Positions 36,763-38,078 of a stretch of 38,078 nt of DNA are shown here, in pieces. The number at the start of each line of letters is the position of its first letter. The stretch's first letter is position 1. The position numbers and the translations under genes are program-made. Location of the stretch: the IMG/VR virus record IMGVR_UViG_3300027969_004375, positions 1-38,078 of that record, one strand, 5' to 3'. Source of the stretch: a virus. Below the pieces are notes generated by a model, which ran no database searches, was not told the origin of the DNA, and saw nothing but the letters and a program-made list of their open reading frames with translations.

Positions 36763-37154
36763 TTGTTATATGTTGCTACTTGTTTACATAGTGTAATAAA
36801 GTCAGCATCACTTAAATCTCGTTTTGCTAAGTTTACTACTAATCTAACATATTGAACATTGCCTGGAATATAACCTTTGCTTGAATCAATTCGATCTGCA
36901 CTTGGACTATTTAGATCTTTAGCCGAGCCACTACGACTAAATGGAACTCCAGTTAATGCACATTTCCAACCTTGTTTATTAATAATCTCCCATGCCTGCT
37001 CTTGGGTAATATTAAACTCTGTGCCAGATTTTGGTGCTGAGTGTTTTCTTCTACGAAAAGCAGCTGCCCATGGACCGTGCATTGAATTTTTTGAATCATA
37101 TCCAGGCAACTGTGTTGCAGCATGAGCTTCATTTAGAATTTCTGTAGCTCTCAT
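36759..37154 (-). CDS. HNH-type endonuclease
   Basis: 131 aa from ATG 37154, in a TGATG overlap with the upstream gene. The HNH part reads GWKCALTGVPFSRSG, then SADRIDSSKGYIPGNVQYVR: the D-R-I-D-x-x-x-G-Y-x-x-x-N-V core, with only one of the usual Cys pairs present. The first 20 residues (MRATEILNEAHAATQLPGYD) resemble the start of the deaminase-like gene (MRATDFEIRN). It is probably a free-standing homing-type endonuclease inserted between phage genes. Confidence 0.78.
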   Translation of the reverse strand: MRATEILNEAHAATQLPGYDSKNSMHGPWAAAFRRRKHSAPKSGTEFNITQEQAWEIINKQGWKCALTGVPFSRSGSAKDLNSPSADRIDSSKGYIPGNVQYVRLVVNLAKRDLSDADFITLCKQVATYNK

Positions 37155-38078
37155 CAAGCACCAAGAATTTGTCGAACTTGATTAACATAAGCACTGACAT
37201 CGCTGGTGCCAATTTCGTCTACGTCACCTACATTGTAAGCAACTTCTTCTGCGGCCTGCATGACTTTGTCTGGACCAAACTTCATCAACAGGTCTGTGTG
37301 GGCAGTCATGATACGATTAAGGATAGCACGTTCTACACCGCTAGTGTCTTGCTCTTCAACTATTTCGGATTTACGATTCACCGTTGTGTCTGGATTGACC
37401 TGTTTTAGTTTGCCCCAGGTTACAGTTTGTTGAATACGCTTGGCCAACTCTTTGGCCACGTCACCATCTTTGTCAACATCAATAGCCCGTTCAAGTTTTA
37501 GTAACAGTGGCTTAATCTGTTCAAGTGTACTACGGTCAACAGTAACACCTTTTTTCTGTAGGGCTGTAATTACATCCTCTGCACGATATAATTTAATAGC
37601 ATTCATAGCTTTATGCCAGGCCATTGCACCAAATGCCGCAACAGGAATTATCATAACACCTAACAATTCTTTATAGAACTGTAAATCTGACATGTTGATT
37701 AAATCGAGCCCCTCTTCTAATTCTTCCTTAGCAAATGGCAAGTACCAGAACCAGTTTTGAAATCCACCTGGGTTGGTATCGTAGTCCATGTGCGCACGGT
37801 TACGGGCCCCGGACATCATACGAGTAAATTCTCTATGTGCATTGTGTTGTTCTGCAACAGCTTCCAGTGCGTCGTACAGTTGACCGGCTTTGAAACTGTC
37901 TCTGTGGCGTTCAATACCAGGAGCCATGCGACTGTACACATCGGCCAAGTCGGCATGCAGGTTGCCCGTGTCACCTTCGGTTACACCTGACTTTTGAATC
38001 TTATCAGCATAGAACTCGCTACTTGCAACCTTGCCGCCATTCTTCTCAGCATAGACCTTGGCACCTGGATGTGTCTTA
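37154..38078 (-). CDS. Unknown protein, N-terminus outside window
   Basis: The frame is open to the right edge, so the gene continues beyond 38078; at least 307 residues are visible. The upstream portion has KVYAEKNGGKVASSEFYADK. A hydrophobic segment (LLGVMIIPVAAFGAMAW) lies about 130 residues into the visible part, between helical, charged regions, and the C-terminus ends SDVSAYVNQVRQILGA. A membrane-associated or virion protein is possible. I do not recognise a family. An internal TTG at 37948 is unlikely to be the true start. Confidence 0.7.
   Translation of the reverse strand, partial: KTHPGAKVYAEKNGGKVASSEFYADKIQKSGVTEGDTGNLHADLADVYSRMAPGIERHRDSFKAGQLYDALEAVAEQHNAHREFTRMMSGARNRAHMDYDTNPGGFQNWFWYLPFAKEELEEGLDLINMSDLQFYKELLGVMIIPVAAFGAMAWHKAMNAIKLYRAEDVITALQKKGVTVDRSTLEQIKPLLLKLERAIDVDKDGDVAKELAKRIQQTVTWGKLKQVNPDTTVNRKSEIVEEQDTSGVERAILNRIMTAHTDLLMKFGPDKVMQAAEEVAYNVGDVDEIGTSDVSAYVNQVRQILGA

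Noticed and set aside
1-38078. Prophage or bacterial chromosome
   Set aside because: No integrase, attachment site or host housekeeping genes are visible; gene content and packing fit a lytic T4-like phage, though the window cannot prove this.

Overview
The window looks like part of the genome of a large T4-like (myovirus-type) bacteriophage. The best evidence is a family B DNA polymerase of gp43 type (885 aa), a sliding clamp of gp45 type, a T4 RNase H-like 5'-3' exonuclease, a small DsbA-like protein, tRNAs, free-standing homing-type endonucleases, tightly packed genes with ATGA stop/start overlaps, and TATAAATA late-promoter boxes. No integrase, rRNA or cellular housekeeping operon is visible. 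A short outer-membrane beta-barrel protein with a signal peptide and a C-terminal Phe, together with enzymes for lipopolysaccharide-type sugars, points to a Gram-negative host. The permuted tmRNA and the form of the omega-like protein fit a proteobacterium (alpha or beta), but the host is an inference.

Layout. Almost everything is on the minus strand. Positions 1-2970 hold a tRNA/accessory block: six tRNAs or tRNA-like genes (Met/Ile CAU, Ser ACU, Glu UUC, one of unclear identity, Trp CCA, Cys GCA), an RNA polymerase omega-like gene behind a consensus sigma70 promoter, a sulfotransferase-like gene, a phosphoesterase, and a promoter-terminator pair enclosing a likely small RNA. Positions 3020-4966 form the only plus-strand cassette: two radical SAM genes with their own late-type promoter and a shared terminator. 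Positions 4985-5437 encode the outer-membrane protein. Positions 5562-6039 carry a two-piece (circularly permuted) tmRNA gene with its own promoters and terminator. Positions 6020-13857 hold small phage genes, a MazG-like pyrophosphohydrolase, the exonuclease, a third radical SAM protein, an SGNH-like protein, a nucleotide-sugar dehydrogenase, a GIY-YIG/NUMOD3 endonuclease and NAD synthetase.

Positions 13839-28056 interleave two programmes. One makes 7-deazaguanine (QueE, QueD, FolE). The other makes and transfers unusual sugars: a 4,6-dehydratase, an RfbH-type 3-dehydrase, a split thiamine-diphosphate enzyme, an epimerase, GalE, glycosyltransferases and a methyltransferase. An MBD4-like DNA glycosylase, a HIT protein and a phosphoribosyltransferase sit among them. 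Positions 28067-35877 hold a divergent QueD-like protein, two unknown genes, a DUF465 protein, the DNA 7-deazaguanine transglycosylase DpdA, the clamp, a methyltransferase, the polymerase and the DsbA-like gene. Positions 35932-38078 hold a structured gap, a small ORF, a deaminase-like protein, an HNH endonuclease and the end of a long gene of unknown function.

How the parts fit. FolE, QueD and QueE would convert GTP to the 7-deazaguanine core, and DpdA would exchange it for guanine in phage DNA; QueC is not in this window. The sugar genes probably remodel a surface or nucleic-acid sugar. The tmRNA, tRNAs and omega-like subunit suggest that the phage modifies host translation and transcription. 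Several operons share composite promoters (sigma70 -35 and -10 with a TAAATA box in the spacer), and several genes appear to be transcribed as leaderless mRNAs.
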